Positions 8,783-16,027 of a stretch of 64,000 nt of DNA are shown here, piece after piece. Every line of letters starts with the position of its first letter. Position 1 is the first letter of the stretch. Made by a program: the position numbers and the translations under genes. The notes below the pieces were generated by a model. It saw only the letters and a list, made by a program, of their open reading frames with translations. It was not told where the DNA came from and did not search any database. This DNA is from DAISJI01 sp964559835 (GTDB taxonomy: Bacteria; Acidobacteriota; Terriglobia; Terriglobales; Acidobacteriaceae), in the NCBI GenBank assembly GCA_964559835.1, contig CAZLJE010000020.1:30909-94908 (forward strand). The letters run 5' to 3'.

Positions 8783-9568
8783 ATGGTCGGCCTTCTCACT
8801 ATCGTCGGCATCGGATTTCTGCTTGGGATGCGCCACGCCACCGACCCCGACCACGTGATCGCCGTCAGCACCATCGTGACCCGCGAGCATGACGTCAAGC
8901 GGTCGGCGTGGATCGGCGTGGCCTGGGGCATCGGCCACACGCTGACCATCCTCGCCGTCGGCGGCGCGATCATCCTGTTCCGGCTCACGCTGCCGCCGCG
9001 CGTCGGACTCTCCATGGAAATGGCTGTCGCCGTAATGCTGATCTTCCTCGGGCTGAGGAATATGAGTGGGATGTTCAGTAACGTCTCGCCAGCCCCTGGC
9101 AGCATGATGGCAGGCGAGATGCCCTTCGACAAGCTCAGGGCAGGCTCTGCGTTACACGTGCACCAGCACGCGGTACACGCTCACCAGCACGCCGGCGCCG
9201 ACGCGCTCGATCGTTGGTTCGCCCGCTTTCGTGCCTACAAGCTCGTTCGCCCGCTGGCGATCGGTATCGTTCACGGGCTGGCGGGCTCGGCGGCGATTGC
9301 GCTGCTCGTGCTGAGCACGATCTCGAACCTGCGCTGGGCCGTGGTTTACCTCGCGGTGTTCGGCTTCGGCACCATCCTCGGCATGATGCTGATCACCCTC
9401 ATGGTCGGCTCGACCTTCGCCTACGGCCAGAAGCGGTTCTCCTCCATGGGCCGTCACGTCGGACTCGCCGCCGGCCTGATCAGCCTTGCGTTTGGCGTGT
9501 TCATCGCCTACCAGATCGGCTTCGTCAATGGCCTCTTCTCCGGCAACGTCACCTGGGTCCCGCGCTGA
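8783..9568 (+). CDS. Nickel/cobalt-type transporter (NiCoT/UreH-like membrane protein)
   Basis: The protein has 261 residues with about six membrane helices. Helix I carries MRHATDPDHVIAV, the signature (RHAxDxDH) that binds the metal in the NiCoT family. GIGHTLTIL in the next helix is the second typical His motif. The cytoplasmic or periplasmic loop at residues 112-140 is His-rich (HVHQHAVHAHQH), as expected for a Ni/Co handler. That loop also contains MPFDKLRAGS, the translation of a dispersed DNA repeat (see findings). The ATG at 8783 gives a standard N-terminus; 28 in-frame codons upstream do not look membranous. Metal specificity is unknown. It is divergent from the DUF1259 gene and ends just before the his promoter. 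Confidence 0.85.
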   Translation: MVGLLTIVGIGFLLGMRHATDPDHVIAVSTIVTREHDVKRSAWIGVAWGIGHTLTILAVGGAIILFRLTLPPRVGLSMEMAVAVMLIFLGLRNMSGMFSNVSPAPGSMMAGEMPFDKLRAGSALHVHQHAVHAHQHAGADALDRWFARFRAYKLVRPLAIGIVHGLAGSAAIALLVLSTISNLRWAVVYLAVFGFGTILGMMLITLMVGSTFAYGQKRFSSMGRHVGLAAGLISLAFGVFIAYQIGFVNGLFSGNVTWVPR

Positions 9569-9571
9569 CCG

Positions 9572-9599
9572 TTGACAAATCCCTCACGTCACGTATCCT
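9572..9599 (+). promoter_or_regulatory. Probable sigma-70 promoter of the his operon
   Basis: A perfect TTGACA (9572-9577) is followed after 16 bases by TATCCT (9594-9599), close to the housekeeping consensus. The predicted transcription start is near 9606, three to four bases before the leader-peptide ATG. It begins four bases after the stop codon of the transporter gene. Confidence 0.7.
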
Positions 9600-9609
9600 T
9601 GTGACAAGC

Positions 9610-9681
9610 ATGAGCACGCTGACCCATCGCCATCACCATCATCACCACGGCGAAAACGCGTCGGCGGAGGCCTGCTTCTAG
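9610..9681 (+). CDS. hisL: his operon leader peptide
   Basis: A 23-codon ORF encodes MSTLTHRHHHHHHGENASAE-ACF. It contains seven His codons, six of them consecutive. This is the hallmark of a histidine-sensing leader: when charged His-tRNA is scarce, the ribosome stalls on the His run at 9625-9648. It is followed after 22 bases by an intrinsic terminator and then hisI. If transcription starts near 9606, the mRNA would be almost leaderless, because there is no room for a ribosome binding site. An in-frame GTG at 9601 lies upstream of the expected start and is unlikely. The gene is below usual ORF-finder cut-offs. Confidence 0.88.
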   Translation: MSTLTHRHHHHHHGENASAEACF

Positions 9682-9701
9682 AAGAAAGCAATCCTAAGTT
9701 C

Positions 9702-9743
9702 GAAGCCCGCTGACACGAGAGTCGGCGGGCTTTGTGTTTTTTT
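9702..9743 (+). terminator. his attenuator (Rho-independent terminator)
   Basis: A 12-bp stem with one G-U pair is formed by 9703-9714 and 9721-9732, with the hexaloop ACGAGA. A T-rich tract follows to 9743. The 5' arm can also pair upstream: GAAGC at 9702-9706 with GCTTC at 9674-9678, and CCGC at 9707-9710 with GCGG near 9664-9667. The alternative fold would act as an antiterminator. A ribosome stalled at the His codons leaves that upstream segment free, while one reaching the stop codon at 9681 covers it. The hisI ribosome site AGGAG follows at 9746-9750. Confidence 0.85.
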
Positions 9744-9753
9744 GCGAGGAGCT

Positions 9754-10113
9754 ATGAACATCGACTTCGACAAAATGCAGGGGCTGGCGCCGGCGATCGT
9801 GCAGGACGACGCGACCGGCGAAGTCCTGATGCTCGGCTTCATGAACCCCGACGCGCTCCAACTCACCCTGCGCTCCGGCTACGTGACCTTCTTTAGCCGG
9901 ACCCGCAACAAGCTCTGGACGAAGGGCGAAACCTCCGGCAACCGGTTGCAGGTCGTTTCGCTTTCCACCGATTGCGACCGGGACACGATCCTGGCACGCG
10001 TCCGCGTCGAAGGCGAAGGCGTCGTTTGCCACGAGGGCACGCGCAGTTGCTTCACGCGTGCGCTGGACTTTCAGGCTGTCGCGGACGAATCCGTCACCGG
10101 AGGCGCGCGATGA
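9754..10113 (+). CDS. hisI: Phosphoribosyl-AMP cyclohydrolase HisI
   Basis: This 119-residue protein opens the adenine ring of phosphoribosyl-AMP, the third step of histidine synthesis. Visible hallmarks are QDDATGEVLMLGFMN, the segment FFSRTRNKLWTKGETSGN, the metal-binding DCDRDT and the zinc-binding CHEGTRSCF. It is the cyclohydrolase domain only; the pyrophosphatase domain (HisE), often fused, is absent. The ATG at 9754 has AGGAG four bases upstream; an in-frame start four codons earlier would overlap the terminator. First structural gene of the operon, overlapping hisG by four bases. Confidence 0.95.
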   Translation: MNIDFDKMQGLAPAIVQDDATGEVLMLGFMNPDALQLTLRSGYVTFFSRTRNKLWTKGETSGNRLQVVSLSTDCDRDTILARVRVEGEGVVCHEGTRSCFTRALDFQAVADESVTGGAR

Positions 10114-10982
10114 AGCTGCGGCTCGGGATTCCGAAGGGCAGCCTGCAGGACGCGACCATTCAACTGTTCGCGCGCGCGGGCTTCAACATTTATCCCAACG
10201 GCCGCTCGTATTCGGCAACCACCGACGATCCCGAGATCGATTGCATGTTGATCCGGGCGCAGGAGATGGCCCGCTACGTCGAACACGGCGTCCTTGACGC
10301 GGGACTCACCGGTTATGACTGGGTCGTTGAAAGCGGATTGCAAGTCATCAACGTCGCCGACCTCGTGTACGCCAAGCAGAGCCTCGGACGCAAAGTGCGC
10401 TGGGTGCTCGCCGTCCCGGAAGACTCGCCGTACCGGAAAGCCGAGGACCTCGCGAATTGCATCATCGCCACCGAATTGGTGAGCGTCACGCGCACTTATT
10501 TTGAGAAGCTCGGCATCCCGGTGCAGGTCGAATTTTCCTGGGGCGCGACCGAGGTGAAGCCGCCCACGCTCGCCGACGCGATCGTCGAAGTCACCGAGAC
10601 CGGAAGCTCACTCCGCGCGAACCGGCTTCGCATCATCGAGACCGTCCTCGAATCCAACACCCAACTCATTGCCAACGCGAAAGCCTGGGAAGACGCCGAC
10701 AAGCGGCAGAAGGTGCAGAACATCGCGCTCATGCTGTGCGGCGCCATCGCGGCCCAGGGGCGCGTCGGCCTGATGCTGAACGTCGAGAAGAAAGATTTGG
10801 CGAACGTGTTGGCCGTCCTGCCCGCGCTCAAGCGTCCGACCATCTCCGCACTCTCAGACGACGACTGGGTGGCCGTGAACACCATCCTCGAAGAAAACGT
10901 CGTCCGCGACGTCATCCCGCGGTTGAAGGCAGCGAATGCGCAGGGAATCGTCGAATATCCGCTCAATAAGGTGGTGGTGTAA
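10110..10982 (+). CDS. hisG: ATP phosphoribosyltransferase, long form (HisG)
   Basis: The 290-residue protein catalyses the first, committed step: ATP plus PRPP gives phosphoribosyl-ATP. Its length and the C-terminal ~75 residues (GLMLNVEKKDLANVLAVLPALKRPT region) show the long form, which carries its own ACT-like domain for histidine feedback. No HisZ partner is therefore needed, and none is present. The segment DAIVEVTETGSSLRANRL is the typical PRPP-binding loop region. The start at 10110 overlaps the hisI stop (ATGA); an earlier in-frame start at 9972 would lie inside hisI. Confidence 0.96.
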   Translation: MKLRLGIPKGSLQDATIQLFARAGFNIYPNGRSYSATTDDPEIDCMLIRAQEMARYVEHGVLDAGLTGYDWVVESGLQVINVADLVYAKQSLGRKVRWVLAVPEDSPYRKAEDLANCIIATELVSVTRTYFEKLGIPVQVEFSWGATEVKPPTLADAIVEVTETGSSLRANRLRIIETVLESNTQLIANAKAWEDADKRQKVQNIALMLCGAIAAQGRVGLMLNVEKKDLANVLAVLPALKRPTISALSDDDWVAVNTILEENVVRDVIPRLKAANAQGIVEYPLNKVVV

Positions 10983-12226
10983 TGCGCATCGTTCGCGGAA
11001 GGAATGCGATTGCCGAAGTGGCACGGATCGCCACGCGCAGCGCCGCCGTCAACGCCGATGCCGAGAAGACAGCGCGCAACATTATCGCCAGCGTCCGTCG
11101 CGGCGGCGATAAAGCGCTGCTCCAGTTCGCGCGCAAGTACGACGCGCTGGGATCCCAGCCATTGCGTGTCACGGTCGATGAACTGGATCGAGCGCTATCC
11201 TCGGTGTCAGCGGACTTCAGGCGCGCGCTCGAGACCGCGTCCTGCAATATCCGGCAATTCTGCGAATGGCAGAAGCCCGCGGAATTTCGCCGCGAGATCC
11301 AGCCCGGAATCTGCGTCGGGCAGGTCGTGCGCCCTCTCGCTTCGGTCGGTTGCTATGTCCCAGGCGGACGCTATCCACTTCCTTCTTCGTTGCTGATGAC
11401 CGTGCTGCCGGCGCAGGTTGCGGGCGTGCCGAGGATCGTTGTCGCATCACCGCGTCCGGCGCCGGAGACCCTGGCTGCGGCCGCGCTCTGCGGCGTGACA
11501 GAGTTCTACCGCATCGGAGGCGCGCAGGCCATCGCCGCGTTTGCCTATGGAACCACGAGCGTCCCGCGCGTCGACAAGATTGTCGGGCCGGGAAATAAAT
11601 TCGTCACTGCGGCCAAGAAGCAGGTCGCGTTCGACTGCGGCATCGATTTCCTGGCCGGTCCGACCGAGGTTCTGATCGTCAGCGACGGTGGCGACCCGCA
11701 ATTCATCGCCGCCGACCTCGTTGCGCAGGCGGAGCACGATCCCGACGCGTCGGCGATGTTCATTACATCGTCGCTCGATCGCGCGGACGATGTGAAGCAG
11801 GCCGTCGCGCGCATGTCGTTCGACAACGCGACCGCGCGCCAGTCGCTGAAGGCGAACGGCGCGATCCTGGTTGCGTCCTCCCGCGAGCAGGCGATCGAGT
11901 GGGCGAACGCGATCGGCCCGGAGCACATCACGGTTGACGCCGCCGACGTTGCGGCGATCAGTTCAGCCGGTTCGATCTTCGTGGGGCAGTATTCGCCGCA
12001 AGCGCTCGGCGACTACGCCTCGGGCCCCAACCATGTCCTGCCGACCGCGAATGTCGCGCGTTTTCGCGGCGGGTTGAGCGTGTCGGACTTCCTCAAGGTC
12101 ATCACTGTGCAGGAAGTCTCGCGGGAAGGGCTGCAGCGGATCGGGCCCGTGGTCGAGACCCTGGCCGAGGCCGAAGGCTTGAAGGCGCACGCGGAATCGG
12201 TCCGCGCGAGGTGCGCCCATGCTTAA
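10982..12226 (+). CDS. hisD: Histidinol dehydrogenase HisD
   Basis: The 414-residue enzyme performs the last two oxidations, L-histidinol to L-histidine, using NAD and a zinc ion. Family motifs are complete: YVPGGRYPLPSSLLMT, the NAD-site GPGNKFVTAAKKQV, LAGPTEVLI, QAEHDPDASA, the catalytic GPEHI and GPNHVLPT. Length is normal. Its ATG overlaps the hisG stop by one base (TAATG), typical of tight coupling. Confidence 0.97.
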   Translation: MRIVRGRNAIAEVARIATRSAAVNADAEKTARNIIASVRRGGDKALLQFARKYDALGSQPLRVTVDELDRALSSVSADFRRALETASCNIRQFCEWQKPAEFRREIQPGICVGQVVRPLASVGCYVPGGRYPLPSSLLMTVLPAQVAGVPRIVVASPRPAPETLAAAALCGVTEFYRIGGAQAIAAFAYGTTSVPRVDKIVGPGNKFVTAAKKQVAFDCGIDFLAGPTEVLIVSDGGDPQFIAADLVAQAEHDPDASAMFITSSLDRADDVKQAVARMSFDNATARQSLKANGAILVASSREQAIEWANAIGPEHITVDAADVAAISSAGSIFVGQYSPQALGDYASGPNHVLPTANVARFRGGLSVSDFLKVITVQEVSREGLQRIGPVVETLAEAEGLKAHAESVRARCAHA

Positions 12227-13292
12227 GCCGGCGGCAGCGGTCCGAAATCTGAAGCAGTATCATCCGCCGCTCGGCGGACGCGAGGGACTGCGCCTCGATT
12301 TCAACGAGAATACCGCGGGCTGCTCGCCGCTGGTGTTATATCGTCTGCGGCAGCTATCAGCCGACGATCTGACGCGTTATCCCGAACGCGAGCCGGTGGA
12401 AGCAGCGGTCGCGGAGTGGCTTGGCGTTCCAGCGTCGGAGGTCCTGCTGACGAACGGCGTCGACGAAGGCATTCACCTCCTGTCCGAAACTTTCCTTGAA
12501 CCGGGCACGGAAGCGCTGGTCATCGTGCCGACTTTTTCGATGTACGAAATCTATGCGGCCGCGACCGGCGCGCGCGTGGTGAGCGTACAGGCGGAGCAGG
12601 ATTTTTCATTTCCGTTCCAGCGCGTGCTCGACAGCATCACACCGATGACGCGGCTCATTGCCATCGCGAATCCGAATAATCCGACCGGCACTGTCGCGCC
12701 GCGTGCATCGCTTGTTGCCATCGCCGAAGCCGCGCCGCAAGCCGCCGTGCTGGTCGACGAAGCCTATTACGATTTTTACGGCGAGTCCCTGATCGGCGAC
12801 ATCGAACGCCTGCCGAATCTATTCATCGCCCGGACGTTCTCGAAAGCATACGGACTCGCTGGATTGCGCGTCGGCGTGCTGATAGGGAACGCCGCGCATA
12901 TTGCCTCGATCAAGCGTGTGGCTTCGCCGTACAGCGTGAACGCCATCGCGCTCGCCTGTCTGCCGGAGGCGATCCGCGACACGGAATATGTGACCAGCTA
13001 TGTCGCCGCCATCCGGCGCAGTCGCGCGCGTCTCGAGGCAGAGTTGAAAGAGCTTGGCCTGACGTTCTGGAAGAGCCACGCGAACTTTGTCCTTGTGCGA
13101 TTCGGCGCTGCACGCGAGGCGTTCGTTGCACGGATGCGCGCCTGCGGCATTCTAGTGCGCGACCGCGATAAGGATCCGGGCTGCGCCGGATGCGTGCGCA
13201 TCACCGTCGGCACCGACGAGCAGACCGACGTCCTGATCAGCGCGCTCCGCTTCGTCATCGGCGAGCTTCGCGCCGAGGAGGTGTCGGCGTGA
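12219..13292 (+). CDS. hisC: Histidinol-phosphate aminotransferase HisC
   Basis: The 357-residue PLP enzyme of fold type I converts imidazole-acetol phosphate to histidinol phosphate. Motifs include LDFNENTAGCSP at the N-terminus, NPNNPTGT, VDEAYYDF and the Schiff-base lysine Lys209 in RTFSKAYGLAGLRVG. It overlaps hisD by eight bases. It sits between hisD and hisB, the usual place, which favours HisC over related aminotransferases. Confidence 0.95.
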   Translation: MLKPAAAVRNLKQYHPPLGGREGLRLDFNENTAGCSPLVLYRLRQLSADDLTRYPEREPVEAAVAEWLGVPASEVLLTNGVDEGIHLLSETFLEPGTEALVIVPTFSMYEIYAAATGARVVSVQAEQDFSFPFQRVLDSITPMTRLIAIANPNNPTGTVAPRASLVAIAEAAPQAAVLVDEAYYDFYGESLIGDIERLPNLFIARTFSKAYGLAGLRVGVLIGNAAHIASIKRVASPYSVNAIALACLPEAIRDTEYVTSYVAAIRRSRARLEAELKELGLTFWKSHANFVLVRFGAAREAFVARMRACGILVRDRDKDPGCAGCVRITVGTDEQTDVLISALRFVIGELRAEEVSA

Positions 13293-13876
13293 GGCGCGCT
13301 GCATTGCACCGCAAGACCAATGAAACGGACATCCGGCTCGCGCTGACCCTCGACGGCAGCGGCAAATACGAGGTCGCGACCGGCATCCGCTTCCTCGACC
13401 ACATGCTCGAGCTGTTTGCGCGTCATGGCGGCTTCGATTTGAAGTTGGCCGCCAATGGCGATCTCGATGTCGACCAGCACCACACGGTCGAAGACGTCGG
13501 AATCGCTCTCGGCGAGTCGTTCGATCGCGCTCTCGGCGACAAGAAGGGCATTCTTCGCGCCGGGTATTTCCTCATGCCGATGGATGAAACACTCGGCCTC
13601 GCCGCCGTCGACTTCGGCGGACGCGCCCAGGCGGTGGTGGACACCAAGGTGCGGATCCGCTTGGTCGGCGACCTGCAATCGGAACTCGTGTACGACTTCT
13701 TCGAAGGCTTCGCTCGCGGCGCACGGGCCAACATTCACGTTAAGGTCATGTACGGCCGCTCCAACCACCACAAGATCGAGGCGCTATTCAAGGCATTCGC
13801 GCGTGCGTTGCGCTTCGCCTGCTCGCGTGACCGCCGCCTGGCGAAGATGTTGCCGAGCACCAAGGGGCTCCTGTGA
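13289..13876 (+). CDS. hisB: Imidazoleglycerol-phosphate dehydratase HisB (monofunctional)
   Basis: The 195-residue dehydratase has the two manganese-binding repeats FLDHMLELFARHGGFDL with DQHHTVEDVGI, and the later YGRSNHHKIEALFKAFARAL. There is no N-terminal HAD phosphatase domain, so histidinol-phosphate phosphatase must be encoded elsewhere. The GTG at 13289 overlaps the hisC stop (GTGA) and has GAGGAGGTG just upstream. The reading frame is open further upstream, but inside hisC. Confidence 0.95.
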   Translation: MRRAALHRKTNETDIRLALTLDGSGKYEVATGIRFLDHMLELFARHGGFDLKLAANGDLDVDQHHTVEDVGIALGESFDRALGDKKGILRAGYFLMPMDETLGLAAVDFGGRAQAVVDTKVRIRLVGDLQSELVYDFFEGFARGARANIHVKVMYGRSNHHKIEALFKAFARALRFACSRDRRLAKMLPSTKGLL

Positions 13877-14466
13877 TCGTCATCATCGACTACAAGGCCG
13901 GGAATCTCGCGTCGGTGGCGAAGGCCTTCGCACATCTCGGGCAGGACGTCCGCGTCACCGACAATGCCAATGTCGTTGCCGAGTCGTCGAAAATCGTTCT
14001 TCCCGGTGTAGGCCATTTCTCCGCGACGAGCGCGTTGGACGGCGACATGCGCAACGCGATCTTGCAGGCCATCGCCCGCGGCGTTCCATTCCTCGGCATC
14101 TGCGTAGGCATGCAGTGGCTCTACGAAGCGAGCGAAGAAGCGCCCGCGACCAAAGGCCTCGGAATCGTTAAGGGTTGCTGCGCGCGTTTCTCGAGCGAAG
14201 TAAAGTCGCCACACGTCGGGTGGAACGCGCTGCAGCCCCGCGCAAACTCTCGACTGCTGCGAGGCATCGGCGACGACGCGTTCGTTTATTTCACGCACTC
14301 CTATCGTGCACCGGTTACAGATGACACTTGCGCCATCACCAGCTATGGCGGCGATTTTGCGGCGGCGGTCGAGCGCGACAACGTCTTTGGTGTTCAATTC
14401 CATCCCGAAAAATCCGGCGCTGCCGGACTCGCGCTGCTGCGCAATTTCGTGGAGTTGGCATGCTGA
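13873..14466 (+). CDS. hisH: Imidazole glycerol phosphate synthase, glutaminase subunit HisH
   Basis: The 197-residue class-I glutamine amidotransferase supplies ammonia to HisF. The triad is visible: Cys77 in GICVGMQWLY, and His177 and Glu179 in FHPEKSG. The starting run VIIDYKAGNLASV is typical. The GTG start overlaps hisB by four bases, and the end overlaps hisF by seven, consistent with a stoichiometric HisH-HisF complex. Confidence 0.96.
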   Translation: MIVIIDYKAGNLASVAKAFAHLGQDVRVTDNANVVAESSKIVLPGVGHFSATSALDGDMRNAILQAIARGVPFLGICVGMQWLYEASEEAPATKGLGIVKGCCARFSSEVKSPHVGWNALQPRANSRLLRGIGDDAFVYFTHSYRAPVTDDTCAITSYGGDFAAAVERDNVFGVQFHPEKSGAAGLALLRNFVELAC

Positions 14467-15224
14467 CCAAGCGCATCATCGCTTGCCTGGACGTGGATGC
14501 CGGACGCGTGGTCAAGGGCACGCGCTTCGTGCAATTGCGTGACGCGGGCGATCCGGCGGAACTTGCGGCGGCTCACGCGGAAGGCGGCGCCGACGAGATC
14601 GTCCTGCTCGACATCACTGCCACCCACGAGAAGCGCACGACGCTGCTCGATACGGTCCGCCGCACCGCACGGCAGCTGTTCATCCCGTTCACTGTCGGCG
14701 GAGGCATCGGTTCGCTCGACGAAGCATGCGCTGTATTCGACGCCGGCGCCGACAAGCTCGCCATCAATTCCGCCGCACTTCGCACGCCCGAACTGATCGG
14801 CGCCATCGCGCAGCGCTTCGGCTCGCAGGCGGTGGTCGTTTCGGTGGACGCAAAGTCGGACGGCAACGGAGGCCACGAGGTGTACGTCCATGGAGGCCGC
14901 AAGCCGACCGGCCGCGCGGTGCTCGACTGGGTGCGCGAGGCCGAACAACGTGGCGCCGGCGAAATCCTGCTGACGTCGATGGACCGCGACGGCACGCGCA
15001 GCGGCTTCGATTGCCCGCTAACGGCTGCGGTAGAGCAGGTGGTGTCGATCCCGGTGATCGCCTCCGGCGGCGCCGGATCGGTTCAGCACTTTGTCGACGT
15101 CTTCCGCGACGGCCGCGCCGATGCTGCCTTGGCGGCCAGCATCTTCCATTTTGGCGTGCACGACATCGGCGGCCTCAAGCAGCAACTTGCCGCCGCGTCG
15201 ATCCCGGTGAGGTGGCCATGCTGA
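14460..15224 (+). CDS. hisF: Imidazole glycerol phosphate synthase, cyclase subunit HisF
   Basis: The 254-residue (beta/alpha)8 barrel makes imidazole-glycerol phosphate and AICAR from PRFAR and HisH-derived ammonia. The two catalytic aspartates are at the expected positions, Asp11 in ACLDVDAGRVVKG and Asp130 in VSVDAKSDG. Phosphate-binding loops TVGGGIGS and ASGGAGS are present. The true start is the ATG at 14460; the frame is open upstream only through hisH. Confidence 0.96.
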   Translation: MLTKRIIACLDVDAGRVVKGTRFVQLRDAGDPAELAAAHAEGGADEIVLLDITATHEKRTTLLDTVRRTARQLFIPFTVGGGIGSLDEACAVFDAGADKLAINSAALRTPELIGAIAQRFGSQAVVVSVDAKSDGNGGHEVYVHGGRKPTGRAVLDWVREAEQRGAGEILLTSMDRDGTRSGFDCPLTAAVEQVVSIPVIASGGAGSVQHFVDVFRDGRADAALAASIFHFGVHDIGGLKQQLAAASIPVRWPC

Positions 15225-15931
15225 TCCCTTCCATCGACCTGATGGGCGGGCGCATCGTGCAGCTCGTCCAGGGCGAACGCAAGGCGCTGGAGTTCTCGGA
15301 TTTCGAATATTGGATCGAGCGCTTCGCCTCGTTTCCGCTGGTGCAGTTGATCGACCTCGATGCAGCCATGAACCAGGGCGACAACCGCGCGCTCCTGGGC
15401 CGGTTCACCAGCCGGCTGCCATGCCAGGTCGGCGGCGGGATCCGCAGCGCCGACATCGCGCAACAGATACTTGAGATCGGCGCGCGACGGGTGATCGTCG
15501 GTTCCGCCCTGCTGAAAGCCGGACAGGTGAACACCGAATTCGCGCGCGCGCTCGTGGATGCCATCGGCCGCGAACGCATCATCGCCGCGGTCGACTCCAG
15601 GCACGGACGCGTCGCGGTGCAAGGCTGGAAGGAAATATCGCCTCTCGCGCCTGCCGACGCCATGCGCGCGCTCGAGCCGTACTGCGGCGGCTTCCTCTAC
15701 ACGCACGTCGACACCGAAGGGCTCATGCAGGGGATTCCGATGGATGTGGTTCGCCGACTGCGCGGGTCAACCAGGCTTCCGCTCACCGTCGCAGGCGGTA
15801 TTACGACGCAACAGGAGATTGACGAACTCAACGGCATCGGCGTCGACGCGGTGGTCGGGATGGCGATCTACACCGGAAGGTTACAGCTCGGTGACGCTGA
15901 TTCTCCTCGGCAGGTGCGTGATTCGATTTGA
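15218..15931 (+). CDS. hisA: ProFAR isomerase HisA
   Basis: The 237-residue (beta/alpha)8 barrel homologous to HisF catalyses the Amadori rearrangement of ProFAR. General acid/base aspartates are visible at Asp7 (PSIDLMGGRIVQL) and Asp126 (AAVDSRHGRVAVQGW). The phosphate loops are VGGGIRSA and VAGGITT. It is the last gene of the operon, overlapping hisF by seven bases. It appears after hisF here, whereas many bacteria have hisA before hisF. Confidence 0.95.
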   Translation: MLIPSIDLMGGRIVQLVQGERKALEFSDFEYWIERFASFPLVQLIDLDAAMNQGDNRALLGRFTSRLPCQVGGGIRSADIAQQILEIGARRVIVGSALLKAGQVNTEFARALVDAIGRERIIAAVDSRHGRVAVQGWKEISPLAPADAMRALEPYCGGFLYTHVDTEGLMQGIPMDVVRRLRGSTRLPLTVAGGITTQQEIDELNGIGVDAVVGMAIYTGRLQLGDADSPRQVRDSI

Positions 15932-16005
15932 ACGTCGTTCCGCTTCGATCGAATCCAAACAGGGAAACGACAAAAACCTGTTCCGCACCTGCTGTAGAGC
16001 GTTAG

Positions 16006-16027
16006 ATGCGAACGCGTCGCATTAGTT
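16006..16027. terminator. Weak hairpin between the convergent hisA and acyltransferase genes
   Basis: A 6-bp inverted repeat ATGCGA / TCGCAT (16006-16011 and 16017-16022) is followed by TAGTTTTG. It lies between the end of hisA and the end of the convergent acyltransferase gene. It may end the his transcript, but the stem is short. Confidence 0.4.

Noticed and set aside
9742..9753. Upstream start for hisI four codons earlier
   Set aside because: It would begin within the terminator T-run and leave no ribosome site; the ATG at 9754 has AGGAG at the right distance.
13735..14948. Long minus-strand open frames opposite hisH and hisF
   Set aside because: No family features or ribosome sites; they overlap complete his genes and reflect third-position GC bias.
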